The notes: generated from the sequence alone by a model not told the origin. 64,000 nt of DNA from Zasmidium citrigriseum (GCA_002786025.1 NHNW01000007.1:372001-436000), one strand, 5' to 3'. Shown: positions 49,511-60,632, numbered from the stretch's first letter. Translations and numbers: made by a program.

Positions 49511-49834
49511 GTGAGGAAGTTGAGAAAATTCCTTGCGATTCTGATATCGCTCTTCAGTCCCTAAGTGATAGTCTTTGTGAATGTATTCATTGATGGCTGG
49601 GCTGCCATTTGCTGCTGTCCGAGGATGTCCTGCCACTGCAGCTGTCATTCCTGGACACGATTGAAAGCGACCTCGCGCAAGGTATGTGCACGACTATCGG
49701 ACTCTGTGTGATTTGTGAAGGTGAGGAAGGATGTCTTCACAGGGAGTGACTCCACTCGCTAGTCAACCAGGTTATGAAGGTGAACACTCAAAGTTCGATA
49801 CGGTAGCTGTGCGTGTTGACAGGAACTCGCAAGA

Positions 49835-52348
49835 TCACACCAAATGGATTTCTTCTAGAAGATGCCCGCGCTCCTCATTCAGCCGCTCAAACGAACTGTA
49901 GTACTCCTCCCAGCGTTGTTTCCATTCTTGATCGGATCGACCGGAATCGTTGTCCCCTGAGAGCTCCTTCTCGTCAACCTCAGGCTTTGGGCCAAGCGTT
50001 AACGATGAAGCCACTGCGGAGAGCGTTTCGTGTTCTTCCAGATCATTGGAACTCAGAGCCGGGTCATTTCCTTCCTCAGTATAACAATCGCCCGTCAATC
50101 GCCGCTCTAGAGGATTTCCGTCTTGACTAGACAGCTCGAAAAAGGGGCTCAAGGGCCATTTCTCCCCTCGCATGACGCCGTGGACATATGCATCGCCAAG
50201 CAACGTATAGCAATCATTTTCTGCCTGTCTCATAACCCAAGGGAATGGAGTTCCTTCAAGCAGGGCGATGCAATCTCCAGGTTTGCTCTTCTCGGGTATC
50301 CAGCAGAATCGACCAGTCGAGTCTGTTGCAAGCACCCAGTTTTGCTCACGCCAGTCGAGAGTCCAGTAATCTTGATTGAGCATCGCGTCCAGGTGAAAGT
50401 AGGCCTCTGCCGCCGAGGACGACTCGCCGCGGTCGGGCTCGCGGTCTTTCGAAAACAGAGCCTCGAACTCTTGCAAGGTCAAACGAGCCTCGTCGTTGTC
50501 GATGAGGTCTCCTTGTTGAATGATGTCTCTGATTTCGCGATTGGACATTGCGTCGGTCCTGTGTTGTCTCAGGAACAATCGACATTGAAAATACCACGGC
50601 AATAAAGTGTTGACCACATAGTGCTCGAACGCTTCGTCCCATGGTTTCGGCGTACCAGGCCACTGCGACTTTGGGCAAAGGTGGGTGATGTGGCCGATTC
50701 TTGTGCCTCTCATACGAAGAGCTCCAGAGGCAAAGACCAGCGGGCTGAAGCTGGAGACCATGTAGCCACCGGCATATAGATCTCTCGTATGAAAATATTT
50801 CTTTGCCGTATTTTGAATTCGAAGGAGCGGCACCGTGAGATCTACCACCCACGACATTCGCTTGTTACCAACGGACTCGTCGTGTGCAGCGGCGCCAATG
50901 GCCATGAGCATGCTCGGGGTGTGAGAGTGGACCGTGTGAGCATTGACACCATCAAGTTCCAGGGTGGAAATCCAGGAACGAGGATCCGTGACAGCTCTCA
51001 CGGTGAACTGGCGCCACAATTGACTCAACGTCATGCGATAGTCAGTCTCCAGTCCAGTGTCGGGAATAGAGCTGAGGAGAGCAAAGATCCTGTCACGGGG
51101 CTCAGAGCATGCCAATCCACAATTGGCAATTACTACTCTGGCCAGTTTCGCTCCCGGAGAAGTGTCGTAAGCTTGCTCCATCCGTACATATCGTGGAGCG
51201 TCTAGCATTAGGATCGCTCTTCGACGGGCTAAATCAAGGACATGTTGACGGCGTCCGGCTACCTTCCAGCTGTTCATGGCATCGGAAACCATTGAAGCGG
51301 CTCCATCGAACAAGCTGTGGTCCATAAAGTGCTTGCCACAGAAAATGAACGCACGTCTCGCCAACGCACACTCTTGGTACACCCAAAGACGAGTGAACCA
51401 AGAACGCGCGAAGAGAGATGATAGCAGGAGAAGGCTTTCTTCAGGTGTCTGAGATCGCCAGTGTGAGGTCTCTCCGCAGCAGACACAAGCAATGGCATCA
51501 CGGCCGTCAGTGTTGAAGTACTGCTCGTAGTGCGTTTGCCATTCCAGTAAAGTCAATTCCCGTTTCTTATCCTCACTGCTTTCAAACTCTTGCCAGATTG
51601 CAGCGAGGAACCACATCATGTTGAATCGCCGAGCATCGTCCGTTGTGGCGTCTCCAAGCCAAATCAAGACGCTCTCGGCATTTCGGTAGATATCTGCCAT
51701 CATGGAGACTTGTTGGTTTCGCTCCTGGACATCCTTCTGGTTGATACACACGGCATCAGCCCATATCTGCACACAATGAACCTCATTTCGAAACCTCCGC
51801 AAAGCCCCAGCAAGAGCAGGCGTAATCTTCACAATCCCGTCCGGCAAGAAGAGCGTCTCACTGAATTCCGGCACTCCCCACGCATACGACAGCGCTTTGT
51901 AGTGGACGTTCCCGTCGTCGATACGAACAGGCGCAAACGTACCGCAAAGCTCGTCCTCGTAATTTCCGGGATAGAGAATCAGAAGTCGGATATGCTGTTG
52001 TTCGAGAGTGGTATACTCGTGGGCATCCAGCTCGGCCCCTAAGTCAACGGTTGGGAATTCCCTCTCGTGCGCTTCGAAGTCCCATGATGAATCATGGTAG
52101 TCTTTGCATCGGTCGTCATTCCGGGCCCAGTAGTCTTTGAAAGTACCTTCACCCTCAGAGACGCCTTCTTCAGCTAGAGCTCCCTCCGCTCCTTCCTCGT
52201 CGTAGTTTTCTGAAGGTGGCATCGACATGTTAAACCCAGTATCCCGACCGATGAAGGGAATGAAAAGGTTCAAATCTCGTGCTTGAATCCGCGAAATAGA
52301 AGGTGTTCCTAGCTCGGGTGGAGTAAACCGGTGAAAGATGCAAGCCAA
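49835..52348 (-). CDS. HET-domain (heterokaryon incompatibility) protein
   Basis: Single exon, 837 aa from 52348; in-frame ATGs about 40 residues in (MSMPPSEN) are alternative starts. The HET domain begins near residue 148 with YKALSYAWG and contains IWADAVCINQKDVQERNQQVSMMADIYRNAESVLIWLG (about 195-232). HET domains are TIR-related modules used in fungal non-self recognition and programmed cell death. The C-terminal half lacks visible NACHT, WD or ankyrin repeats. The tail is acidic (EVDEKELSGDNDSG). Partner and allorecognition role cannot be told from sequence. Confidence 0.92.
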   Translation of the reverse strand: MACIFHRFTPPELGTPSISRIQARDLNLFIPFIGRDTGFNMSMPPSENYDEEGAEGALAEEGVSEGEGTFKDYWARNDDRCKDYHDSSWDFEAHEREFPTVDLGAELDAHEYTTLEQQHIRLLILYPGNYEDELCGTFAPVRIDDGNVHYKALSYAWGVPEFSETLFLPDGIVKITPALAGALRRFRNEVHCVQIWADAVCINQKDVQERNQQVSMMADIYRNAESVLIWLGDATTDDARRFNMMWFLAAIWQEFESSEDKKRELTLLEWQTHYEQYFNTDGRDAIACVCCGETSHWRSQTPEESLLLLSSLFARSWFTRLWVYQECALARRAFIFCGKHFMDHSLFDGAASMVSDAMNSWKVAGRRQHVLDLARRRAILMLDAPRYVRMEQAYDTSPGAKLARVVIANCGLACSEPRDRIFALLSSIPDTGLETDYRMTLSQLWRQFTVRAVTDPRSWISTLELDGVNAHTVHSHTPSMLMAIGAAAHDESVGNKRMSWVVDLTVPLLRIQNTAKKYFHTRDLYAGGYMVSSFSPLVFASGALRMRGTRIGHITHLCPKSQWPGTPKPWDEAFEHYVVNTLLPWYFQCRLFLRQHRTDAMSNREIRDIIQQGDLIDNDEARLTLQEFEALFSKDREPDRGESSSAAEAYFHLDAMLNQDYWTLDWREQNWVLATDSTGRFCWIPEKSKPGDCIALLEGTPFPWVMRQAENDCYTLLGDAYVHGVMRGEKWPLSPFFELSSQDGNPLERRLTGDCYTEEGNDPALSSNDLEEHETLSAVASSLTLGPKPEVDEKELSGDNDSGRSDQEWKQRWEEYYSSFERLNEERGHLLEEIHLV

Positions 52349-52854
52349 GCGTCTACATTGACAGCGCTGTCTTCGTATGCAGACCCATGGACTTTTAGCC
52401 TTCGGTTCGAACTAGTCGCTTGGTCCTAAAGCTCCACCGGTGGTCATCGCCGTAGCAAGCAAGAGGGCATGTGTTGAAGAGTGCATGTCTGTATGCATTT
52501 TCAGTAAAGTTGGGACTCAGGCGGATCATATCAGATACACCGTGCCTTTCTACCCTCTCTTCACCTTAGTACTCCGATCGACGGCCTAGGGGCTGGTTCT
52601 CCGGAACTGCAAGTCGCTGCGAGAAAGGGGGCTGCACCAACGAAAGCCTCTATTCATGCACTATAACCAAAGCTGCCTCTGGGGGGTATCATATCAATCA
52701 AAAAGCCTATACCTCTTCTATCCTCCAAACCAAAACTCCCCCATTCCAAGAGCAAACCATACGCCATACCAAACGCCCTTTAGCCACTCTTTTACGCCTT
52801 TCCCAAGAAGTCCCTCTATCCACCAATTCTACCTTCATCCCTCAACCTCTCTTT
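52349..52854. other. Intergenic, nothing recognised
   Basis: About 500 bp between two minus-strand genes. The right half is pyrimidine-rich on the plus strand, probably the 3' flank of the Ppn2-like gene. Confidence 0.45.
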
Positions 52855-54219
52855 CTACCCTCTATAATTCTTACACCCCACACTAAAAATCTCCTGCCGT
52901 CCCCACGCATCCAAAACCAACGCCGTCAACTCCCCACCACTAACACAAGCCGAATCCAAACCCTTCGACCAGCGCTTGATCTGCAAACCCGCTTTGCTGT
53001 CATGCCCATAGATGACAACCTGCGGCTTTGGACGGACTTTCCTCTCGCCCCAGAAGTTCTTCCAGAGGTCCGTCCAGATTCCAGTGTCTTGCTCGTCTTC
53101 GACTTTTTCGTCATCGGTGTGCAGCGCGTTATTGAAGTTCTTCGTCGATTGCTTCCGGAAGATCCGGTCGTTGTACCAGCCCCAGACGTCGAACCAGGGA
53201 CGGTCATTTTTGCTTGAGGCGCGGAGGACGGAGGGGACGTGCGTGCGGCGGTTGATGGAGCGCATGTTCATGATGTAATAAGGATCCTGCTTATGGAAAG
53301 GCACGCCGGGGACGACGCCGGCGTGGACGACGAGGATGTGTTCGCTGATGGGGGAGTTCTTCTTCGCCGTAGATTCCAGAGCCATGGGCAAGGTCGGGAT
53401 GTGCAGCATCAGAGGCATAGCCTTCAGATACTCGACATGGTGTGGTTTGAGCTGCTTCAGTAGAGCAATGTCCTTGGCCAGTCCTTTACTCGAAGCGGCG
53501 CTGAGGGTATGATGCATCTTCTTCGCCGCATGCAAAATTCGATCCTCATGATTTCCCCTCACACTGGTTGCATTGAGTCGAATCAACTCATCCAACACGC
53601 CAACATTATCCGGGCCCTTCGAAATCACATCGCCCACAAGCACCAAATGATCCTTTCCCTCTCTAAACCCCACCTCTCCCAACAATTGCACCAGTTCCTC
53701 TTTACACCCATGCACATCCCCCACAAACACCAAACGCCTCTTCCCCTCCCCATCCCCCTCCGCACCAGGAATATACTCCCTTTCCAAATCCTTCAACCGC
53801 ACGAGTCCCTCATCCAAATCCCCTCCCTTGGCAATCCCATACGTGCCGTTCTCCTGTGCTACGAATCCCTCCTTGTACGCCCAGTCCTCTTCCAGAGGCG
53901 GCTGCACCCACCGGCTCCAGGCGTAGTACAGCAGGAGGGCGGCTAGCAGTGCGACGGCGAGCATTCTGCGGAAGCGGCGCGAGGCGATCAGGTCGGCGGA
54001 GACGTTGGGGCAGGAAGTCTCATCTTCGAGGTCGCAGAAGCGGAGGGCCGGGGTTGAGTCGTCGTCGAGCAGGGCGTGTTTCTCGTCGGCGAAGGAGGAA
54101 GAGGTTTTCCACTGATTGTTCACCTGCTCGATCAGAGGTCTGCGCGTCGCTTGGAGTCTGTTTTTGTAGACAGCCAGAGACTGATTCTCCTCGTCGTCGG
54201 AGGTGGTCGAGCTCGGCAT
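52855..54219 (-). CDS. Membrane-anchored calcineurin-like phosphatase, Ppn2-like
   Basis: Single exon, 454 aa. A cytosolic tail (1-80) precedes one membrane anchor (about 82-102, MLAVALLAALLLYYAW). The phosphoesterase domain has GDVHG (about 167), GDVISKGPDN (about 195) and GNHED (about 218), the metal-ligand motifs of the PPP/ApaH-like group. Later, VVHAGVVPGV gives the His ligand, and YGHDSKAG the last His. A type II membrane protein of this layout matches yeast Ppn2, a vacuolar Zn-dependent endopolyphosphatase; the vacuolar polyphosphate role is inferred. Confidence 0.85.
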   Translation of the reverse strand: MPSSTTSDDEENQSLAVYKNRLQATRRPLIEQVNNQWKTSSSFADEKHALLDDDSTPALRFCDLEDETSCPNVSADLIASRRFRRMLAVALLAALLLYYAWSRWVQPPLEEDWAYKEGFVAQENGTYGIAKGGDLDEGLVRLKDLEREYIPGAEGDGEGKRRLVFVGDVHGCKEELVQLLGEVGFREGKDHLVLVGDVISKGPDNVGVLDELIRLNATSVRGNHEDRILHAAKKMHHTLSAASSKGLAKDIALLKQLKPHHVEYLKAMPLMLHIPTLPMALESTAKKNSPISEHILVVHAGVVPGVPFHKQDPYYIMNMRSINRRTHVPSVLRASSKNDRPWFDVWGWYNDRIFRKQSTKNFNNALHTDDEKVEDEQDTGIWTDLWKNFWGERKVRPKPQVVIYGHDSKAGLQIKRWSKGLDSACVSGGELTALVLDAWGRQEIFSVGCKNYRG

Positions 54220-55301
54220 CTCCGCTTTCTCTTCTTCTTCGTATGCTGTGCTGTGCTGCTATCTCTCCCAATCTCGTGCTGCTGCTTGTGTATGTTGTTT
54301 GTGCATCATATCACGCGAGGACCGTATCACGCATCCAAGGCAGGAGATAATGATTGTGGCAGGAAAGGCCAGGCTTCCCGGTTCAAGAGAAGTTTCGGCC
54401 CACTTCTTCCACGCGTCAAGCCGTGCGTCTGCCGCGTGGTCGTCCCTGCAGGTCAAAGCAAACATTCACTCCGCTCCTTCCTCGTCATCACCTCCTCCAA
54501 CATACATATCTCTCTCTAGACGAGCACAAAGACCAATTCATAAAACCGCCAAGACCATCAAAATCACATGCACCCACTACGTAAACGATGACCACAACCG
54601 AGATGAAGCCTCAATCTCATTACCGAAAAGTCCCATACCGAATTCCCGGCCTCTGGACTCCAAAAGATCACTCAAGCATACTCGATCCCGAGACAAATCC
54701 AGAAAATTCTGTCAATCGTTGGAACTCCCTTCTCATCGTTGACCTGACTCGCTGCTCATCCACTTGGCTTTGCCCTGAAGTCGTTCGCCGCAAACCCGCC
54801 GTGCACCAAATGCCTGCCATTCCTCCCGCCTATGACGACCAAAAGATCATAAAGAGGTCAGAGTGTCCACACTACGACCAGACCCTGAAATGGAAACGGC
54901 CAACGCGATGTCATGGACTCATGGCCAGGCGAGCGAAATCCCATCTCCATAGCAAAAGCCGAAGTTTCCAGTCTCACTAGCACTCGCGACCACATGATAG
55001 TGCAAAGAAAAGGGGCACTTAGTAAGTATGTACTGTCTGTGGTTCCTCGTTCTTGCTATTCTGAACTTTCTTCTTGTCTGTCATTACACAAAACCTTACA
55101 ACTCCCTCGTTTCCACGTTTAATCGAATCCATCCAACGCCCCGCTCATCCGACAACAAGAAAAAGAAAGACTGCACACGGATAATGTACATACGAGAGCC
55201 ACACACGCATTGCATGAGTCCTGATGCTCCTCCTTCAAAACACATTCACAATCGAACCGAAACGAATCACACGACCGAAGTCGACTTCAACTCCCGCCTT
55301 C
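54220..55301. other. 1.1 kb intergenic, nothing recognised
   Basis: Between the Ppn2-like gene and the 3' end of BUD4. ORFs here are short and have no domain. Confidence 0.45.
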
Positions 55302-58300
55302 TCAGAAGATCATGCTCTTGACAGCATCCCTCGATCGATGCCCACGTCTCGGATTCATGGGCGGGGTCGTTGGTCTGGCCTCTTCATCAGCAATGGGAGG
55401 TGATGGAGCTTGACGCTCAGGCATCCCCTTCATCGGGCTGGAGGGAACACTCTTCGACTGGACAGGCTTGCGATCACTGAGCTTGCGAGCAGGGCCTGGT
55501 GGTTTCGTGAAGTCCCGGACTTCGGTCGTGGCCGGGAGCTTCGGCGTCAGACCCTCAGCTCTCTCACGAGCAAGGACAAGGTCCGTCCATGTCGCTGCCT
55601 TCTTGCCGGCATCTGGTTTACCAATCACCTGGCTGAGGGCGTCCATGAAGGCCTCCTTGTCTGCTCGGCTGTCGGCGTAAAAGTCAATCGTCTCACCGTT
55701 GGCGAACCGGATACGGAAACCTTCCTCGACATACTGGTAGCCTTCATCTTCTTCAGCAAAGGCTGACTTGCGACGACCATGCTTGCTGGATGGGTTGCCA
55801 GACTTGGGATCGGCGACAAGAGTGCTCTTGTCATCCACCAGACGGGTAGCCTTGCTAAGGTTGATGACTGCACGCTTCTGGTGGGTGTGCTCGTGGTACG
55901 CAGTCAGTCTCGATCCCTGCAGACGGAAGAAGCGACGGCGCCAGTGCACACAATCGCCTCCCTGCTGGCTGAGATGCCCTTCATGGACAATCTCCTTGAC
56001 CTCGCTGGCCCTCGACATCTCCCGAATGGCGCTGCTCATGGACTTTGGCATCTCTCCGTCAACAGCACCTGCTGGCTTCGGCACATACAAGAGTTGGAGC
56101 TCCAGGTGGCCCACAACGTATGGCGGACGTCGAATCGGTCCGCCATTGCCACGCTTGCTGCGAACGCTGTTGACGACATGCGAATCGTTCTCCAATGCCC
56201 ACTCGTTGTAGCAAGGCACTTCGACCGTCAGTTGCCTGCCAAAGCATTGCTTCTCGTGCGCTTTAAGGTTAATGTACGCACGCGCAAACGCTCCATCCTG
56301 GTCGTTGACCAACTCATGGAGAAGATCCCAGGCCGTCGGCTGTGTTGAAGCACGCTTGCGTTGGGCTTCAGCTTGAAGTCTGCGCTCCTCAGCCTCAGCG
56401 GCCTCGCGTTCTTGACGCTCGCGTTCGGCACGCTTCTTTGGGCTGGTCAAGAACCTCGACAAGCTGGAAGTCTTCTGGTGCTTGGCAGTCTTGGATGGCG
56501 AGGAAGGCATTGGGGTGTGCACCTTTGGCGGTGGAGGCAGCTTTGTCGTCAACGTCAGCTGGAACTCGAGGTCGTTGAGCACCACAAGTTCGAACTCCTG
56601 CCCAATAGGCGCGGTCTTGCCCAGCTCCAGTCTAGCCGTCGTCACGCAATGGAGTCCGTTGTCGAGCGTCATCTGAAAGTACAATCTGTCGTTTCGAGGC
56701 ATTGGCAGATCCAGGTTCTTCACACCAACAACCTTGACGAACAATCGTCCACGCTCGACGTCCTCTCCAATTTCGTCCTCGAGGCTTCCCGTACCCGCCG
56801 CGAAGTCCTCATTCACGACACCAAGGGCGCTTGGCTGGCCTGGCAAAGGTGGAGCTGCTGTTGAGTTGTACTGTGCAGCAGATGCTTGTCTCTGGCTCTG
56901 CCGTCTGGTCTTACCATTCCACGGCTCAGTCTTGAGGAATTGCTCAGCACTGCCTTTTCTTAGGCTGCCCTTCGCGGATCGCATTGCTCTCGATGCCGGT
57001 CGAGCCTCTCCCGTTGGCGACATCGGAGGAGCATTCTCGTTGGACGAATTCGTGGCTCGGCTTTCGTTCGAGAAGTTGCGGTTCGTGGCGATCACGAGCT
57101 TCGTGTTCTGGCGGCACAGGTAGCCCTTCTGTTTGCGAGGCGACAAGTCAGCACCAGCGTTATTGCCAGTCTGTGATGAGAATGGTGTAGGGGCGTGCGA
57201 TAGATACTCAGCCGTGCGCGGCTGCCCAGCCGAGTCAAACGGCGAGAGCTTTTGCTGTGTCGACTTTGTGCGGAGGGGATAAGGAAAGAGAGATCCCACC
57301 TTCTGGTTCTCAATAACACGATCAAACTCCTGGTCAAGGTCCAGACCATCTCCTGCAATATCGCCGCCAAGAGTAGGGATGTCGAGATTGAGCTGAGCAA
57401 CCTTGCCGCTCTCGCGTCGCTTGGTGTCAGGGCTGCGGTCAATTGCGGAGTCGGCCTTGGACTCGTTACCTTCTGAAGAGTACGTGGTCGTCTCTTGGTC
57501 CTCTACCTCTGGTTCGGTCACCTCCTCGAATTCAGCACGGTAGGCTTGCGGGATAGCAGGGACAGGATGCTCGGCACTAACGAGGCGTCGCTGTTCTGCC
57601 ATCATTCGCATGTCTGCTGGAGTGGCTGACGGTCGGGCCTTCAATTGACCGTTGGTTCGGATGGTTGCTCTGCGTTCGGGGATCCCTGGGCTGTCACGCG
57701 GAACTGGCTCTTCTGGAACGACGGGCTCCTCCAAAGCTGAAACCTCACTGCCAGAGTGATGGAGAACCGAGTCTGGTGTTCCTGGCGGGGAGAACTCTGC
57801 ACCATCATAAGTGGGACGCGGCAGATCCTTAATCGCCTGCTTAATCTCTGCTGCAGGCTCCAGGACCGGTGCAGTGGCAGTGATGTCCAGCTGCTTTGTA
57901 TTCTCGTTTGACTGCGGTGGAGATGGAGTGATGTACTGACGCATTCCGAAGTCGAAATCGTCAGTGCTGAGGTATGCAGGCAAGCCCATGAAGTCGCCTG
58001 AGTCTGTCTTCTTGGCCGTCTGAGGAGGCTCTGGCTCGCTGTAGTCCTTGACGCTCAGCAGCTGCATGGCATCTTGCAAGGTCTCCTTGCCATCATCGGC
58101 TTCCGGAGCGGCCTCTTCATGAGCGTGGAGAACAGTACTCTCTGCTTCTGGTGCCTCAACGGACGAGTAACGGCTGGCAGAGTCATCTGCATCACTTGGA
58201 GAGCTGACGTCGTGGCGAAGGACCGAGGACTGGCGTTCATAGTCCTCCATGCGCGAAGGCGATCTTGGTGCATCGGCGAAGGACTCATCAATAGCTGGGA

Positions 58301-60143
58301 TGGCGTTCATGTCAATGGCATCGTCATCCATCGGCTCCTCTTTGATATGGACCTCCTCGGACTCAGCACGGTCGTGGATGTACGCTCCCAGATAGTTATC
58401 GCTGGTCTCGCGGCTGTTCTCTCGTGATGGAATGGGGTCGTCCGGATGCATCTTGGCGAGCTCCGTGTAAGAAGGACGGGCTGGGCTATCGTCGCCGTTG
58501 AGTTCTGAATCCTCTGCCTCATCCTCGAGATCGTACTTGCTGTTTCTAACCTTGCGCAGGATACTCTCCCGTGAGATTTTGGGTGGGGAGTTGGTAAAGT
58601 CAGCAAGGTCGGCCACGGAGTCATCCTCGACTTCGTCTTCATTGACTTGAAGATCCATCCTCTCCCCAGTGTCCAGGTTGGTGATGGTGATTTCCTCCGC
58701 GGGACCGTGCTCCACAGAGTGCTTGGAACCAGGACGCTCGCTGTTCGGAGACTGGCTCATCAGATTCATGCGATCTTCATGAGTCAATGACGAACGTCGA
58801 CCCATACTCAGTATCTCCTCCTTACTGCAGGATGCACGCTTGGGTGGCGAAGGCAGATGCCGGGCAGCGTTTGCAGCTCGCTCAGCAACAGCACTGATCT
58901 GAGAGTTGCGGCGATCCTTCATGAAACCAGGCAGTGGTGGGAGCGGCCTAGACTCGCCATCCGAGGTAACACTCTCAGAACGACCAAGGATTGGACGCTG
59001 GGGTGGCGGAGACGAGCCCTCGAATACGTCGTCGCCTTCATCAATCAAGTCGGTGCGAGCTTCATCCGGAGACATGCGAGACCAATCTTCTGGCAGGACA
59101 ACCGGTGTCTTGTCAGCGTTCTCGAGGTCTTCGTCGAAGCTGTCATCACGCTGGATATCGGCAGAGCTCCCACGCTCGAAGCTGTAGTTGGGATCGAAGT
59201 CGTCCGAGTCAAAGCTGCTCTCCCGCGAATCTGAGGCCGCCGAAACTGAAGGCTCTGGAGTTGGATTCTCGTATTCGTTGATGGTAGGAGAGCCCTCGTG
59301 GAAGGTGACGCTCTTGTTGTGGCGATGCAATGCCCGTGGGGTAGGCGCACGGTCATCTCCGTCAGACCACGGCGCGCTGACCACCTGCTCCAGCGGCAGT
59401 CCGAATTGGCTGGTGCGAGCGAGCGAAGATTTGGTAGGTGAAGGGGTTCCTTCCTTTTGCGGGCTGGCTGGTAGAGCCACCTTTGATGGACTCGATGGGT
59501 TGCTCCTGAATTGAATGGCTGTCTCGCTCTCCGTGCGCTTGTGTCCGGGTCGACCAGGGCTGCGGAGAGGGTTGTTCTCCTTCTTGAGGCTGTCGAAGCG
59601 AGTGAAAGTGTTGTTGGCGAGGTGCTGGCTCATTGGGCGGTTCGCACTTGGGCGCTCAACGATAGGCTGGCTGTTTGGATCATACTGATCCTTGTTCTCC
59701 AAAGCGCGAATGTTGCTGGCCTTGACCTTGCCCGCGGTCCTGAGCTTTTCGATGCTTGCACGACGCTTAGGCGACAGCAGACCGGGCGAGGGCGAGCGCT
59801 CCGGCGTGTTCTCCGAGTCTTCGAAGCGAGAGGGCGACATGGGGTCTCGGTGTCTCCAGAAGTCGCGCGGGGACGAGGTGTCCTTGGTGAAGGAGTTCTC
59901 GGTGTAGGGCGAAGACTCGCGCGAGACAATCATCTTCTGCAAGGTAGGTGCGTCAGCGGGGTGTAAACAAGACGGAAGCTGTAGACAGGTAAGTCGCACC
60001 TTGGTGGCTTGATTGTAGGAAGGCGAGTTACGCCGTCGCTCGGTGCTGCCAATCTCAGACAGCGGCCTCGAGGTGGCCATTTTGGTGGGCGACACAGTAG
60101 GTGTCGACTTGCTGATGCGCAGCGGCTGGACCTGGCGCACCAT
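55302..60143 (-). CDS. BUD4: Anillin-like bud-site / septation protein Bud4
   Basis: Model join 60143-60000, 59936-55302, 1592 aa. A 63-bp intron (GTGCGA donor, GCTGAC branch, TTGCAG) is a multiple of three without a stop, so read-through (1613 aa) is also open; the intron is preferred from its branch site and acceptor. Long disordered, Ser/Pro/Glu-rich N-terminal part. Anillin-homology region from about 1110: LFVKVVGVKNLDLPMPRND...CVTTARLELGK. PH domain about 1365-1490: HEGHLSQQGGDCVHWRRRFFRLQGSRLTAY. Bud4 organises septin rings at division and septum sites with Bud3/Axl2. Divergent from MRH4. Confidence 0.92.
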   Translation of the reverse strand: MVRQVQPLRISKSTPTVSPTKMATSRPLSEIGSTERRRNSPSYNQATKVRLTCLQLPSCLHPADAPTLQKMIVSRESSPYTENSFTKDTSSPRDFWRHRDPMSPSRFEDSENTPERSPSPGLLSPKRRASIEKLRTAGKVKASNIRALENKDQYDPNSQPIVERPSANRPMSQHLANNTFTRFDSLKKENNPLRSPGRPGHKRTESETAIQFRSNPSSPSKVALPASPQKEGTPSPTKSSLARTSQFGLPLEQVVSAPWSDGDDRAPTPRALHRHNKSVTFHEGSPTINEYENPTPEPSVSAASDSRESSFDSDDFDPNYSFERGSSADIQRDDSFDEDLENADKTPVVLPEDWSRMSPDEARTDLIDEGDDVFEGSSPPPQRPILGRSESVTSDGESRPLPPLPGFMKDRRNSQISAVAERAANAARHLPSPPKRASCSKEEILSMGRRSSLTHEDRMNLMSQSPNSERPGSKHSVEHGPAEEITITNLDTGERMDLQVNEDEVEDDSVADLADFTNSPPKISRESILRKVRNSKYDLEDEAEDSELNGDDSPARPSYTELAKMHPDDPIPSRENSRETSDNYLGAYIHDRAESEEVHIKEEPMDDDAIDMNAIPAIDESFADAPRSPSRMEDYERQSSVLRHDVSSPSDADDSASRYSSVEAPEAESTVLHAHEEAAPEADDGKETLQDAMQLLSVKDYSEPEPPQTAKKTDSGDFMGLPAYLSTDDFDFGMRQYITPSPPQSNENTKQLDITATAPVLEPAAEIKQAIKDLPRPTYDGAEFSPPGTPDSVLHHSGSEVSALEEPVVPEEPVPRDSPGIPERRATIRTNGQLKARPSATPADMRMMAEQRRLVSAEHPVPAIPQAYRAEFEEVTEPEVEDQETTTYSSEGNESKADSAIDRSPDTKRRESGKVAQLNLDIPTLGGDIAGDGLDLDQEFDRVIENQKVGSLFPYPLRTKSTQQKLSPFDSAGQPRTAEYLSHAPTPFSSQTGNNAGADLSPRKQKGYLCRQNTKLVIATNRNFSNESRATNSSNENAPPMSPTGEARPASRAMRSAKGSLRKGSAEQFLKTEPWNGKTRRQSQRQASAAQYNSTAAPPLPGQPSALGVVNEDFAAGTGSLEDEIGEDVERGRLFVKVVGVKNLDLPMPRNDRLYFQMTLDNGLHCVTTARLELGKTAPIGQEFELVVLNDLEFQLTLTTKLPPPPKVHTPMPSSPSKTAKHQKTSSLSRFLTSPKKRAERERQEREAAEAEERRLQAEAQRKRASTQPTAWDLLHELVNDQDGAFARAYINLKAHEKQCFGRQLTVEVPCYNEWALENDSHVVNSVRSKRGNGGPIRRPPYVVGHLELQLLYVPKPAGAVDGEMPKSMSSAIREMSRASEVKEIVHEGHLSQQGGDCVHWRRRFFRLQGSRLTAYHEHTHQKRAVINLSKATRLVDDKSTLVADPKSGNPSSKHGRRKSAFAEEDEGYQYVEEGFRIRFANGETIDFYADSRADKEAFMDALSQVIGKPDAGKKAATWTDLVLARERAEGLTPKLPATTEVRDFTKPPGPARKLSDRKPVQSKSVPSSPMKGMPERQAPSPPIADEEARPTTPPMNPRRGHRSRDAVKSMIF

Positions 60144-60632
60144 GGTGGTCAGTCGAATTACTCAGCGAAGAATGACGGCAAGTCAGGGCAGCTTAGGCGG
60201 TGCGTACTGAATCCATGGCAGCAGCCGTCGACGATGACGGGGCGGTGGAATGAGAATGGGCTTGTCTTGTTGGAGTGCCAGTCGCCGGCCGAAGATCAAC
60301 AGAGCGGAATGCGCGCTTGGCGCCGTTGAGCCCGCCGGGCGTGAATTATCGATGCGGGCGAGTGAATGGCGGTACAATGGGCGGTGAAAGTGGCAGCGAG
60401 AAGCGTACGGCGCGGTCAACGAATGTGTGGTTTGCACGTTGGGATGTGGTTGGAGCAATGTGCGATGAGTTGTTCACAGCCCGAAGACGCGATGTTGATG
60501 GTGGAGGCGCGGGGTTGTCGTAGCAACGGCAGCAAGCGCCTCCCGCTAAACGAGTCTGCCCCGTTTTAGATCTCGGAATTGGTCCCGAACTATTCCATCA
60601 CTTTTTTCTGGTATAGGAGCATGTGACAGACA
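60144..60632. promoter_or_regulatory. Divergent upstream region, BUD4 / MRH4
   Basis: 489 bp between divergent starts; promoter role from position only. No gene or RNA seen. Confidence 0.4.

Larger units (their letters stand above)
48095..49834. other. 1.7 kb gene-poor stretch
   Basis: Holds one doubtful ORF (48126-48644), a 17-bp-arm hairpin at 49464-49510, and a 17-nt exact match (49713-49729) to the repeat block at 2664-2680. No other gene is supported. Confidence 0.5.

Noticed and set aside
49230..49593. Two small overlapping ORFs (MPSDDLELEL..., MEINLQLQDI...)
   Set aside because: Short, unsupported, partly formed by the inverted repeat at 49464-49510.
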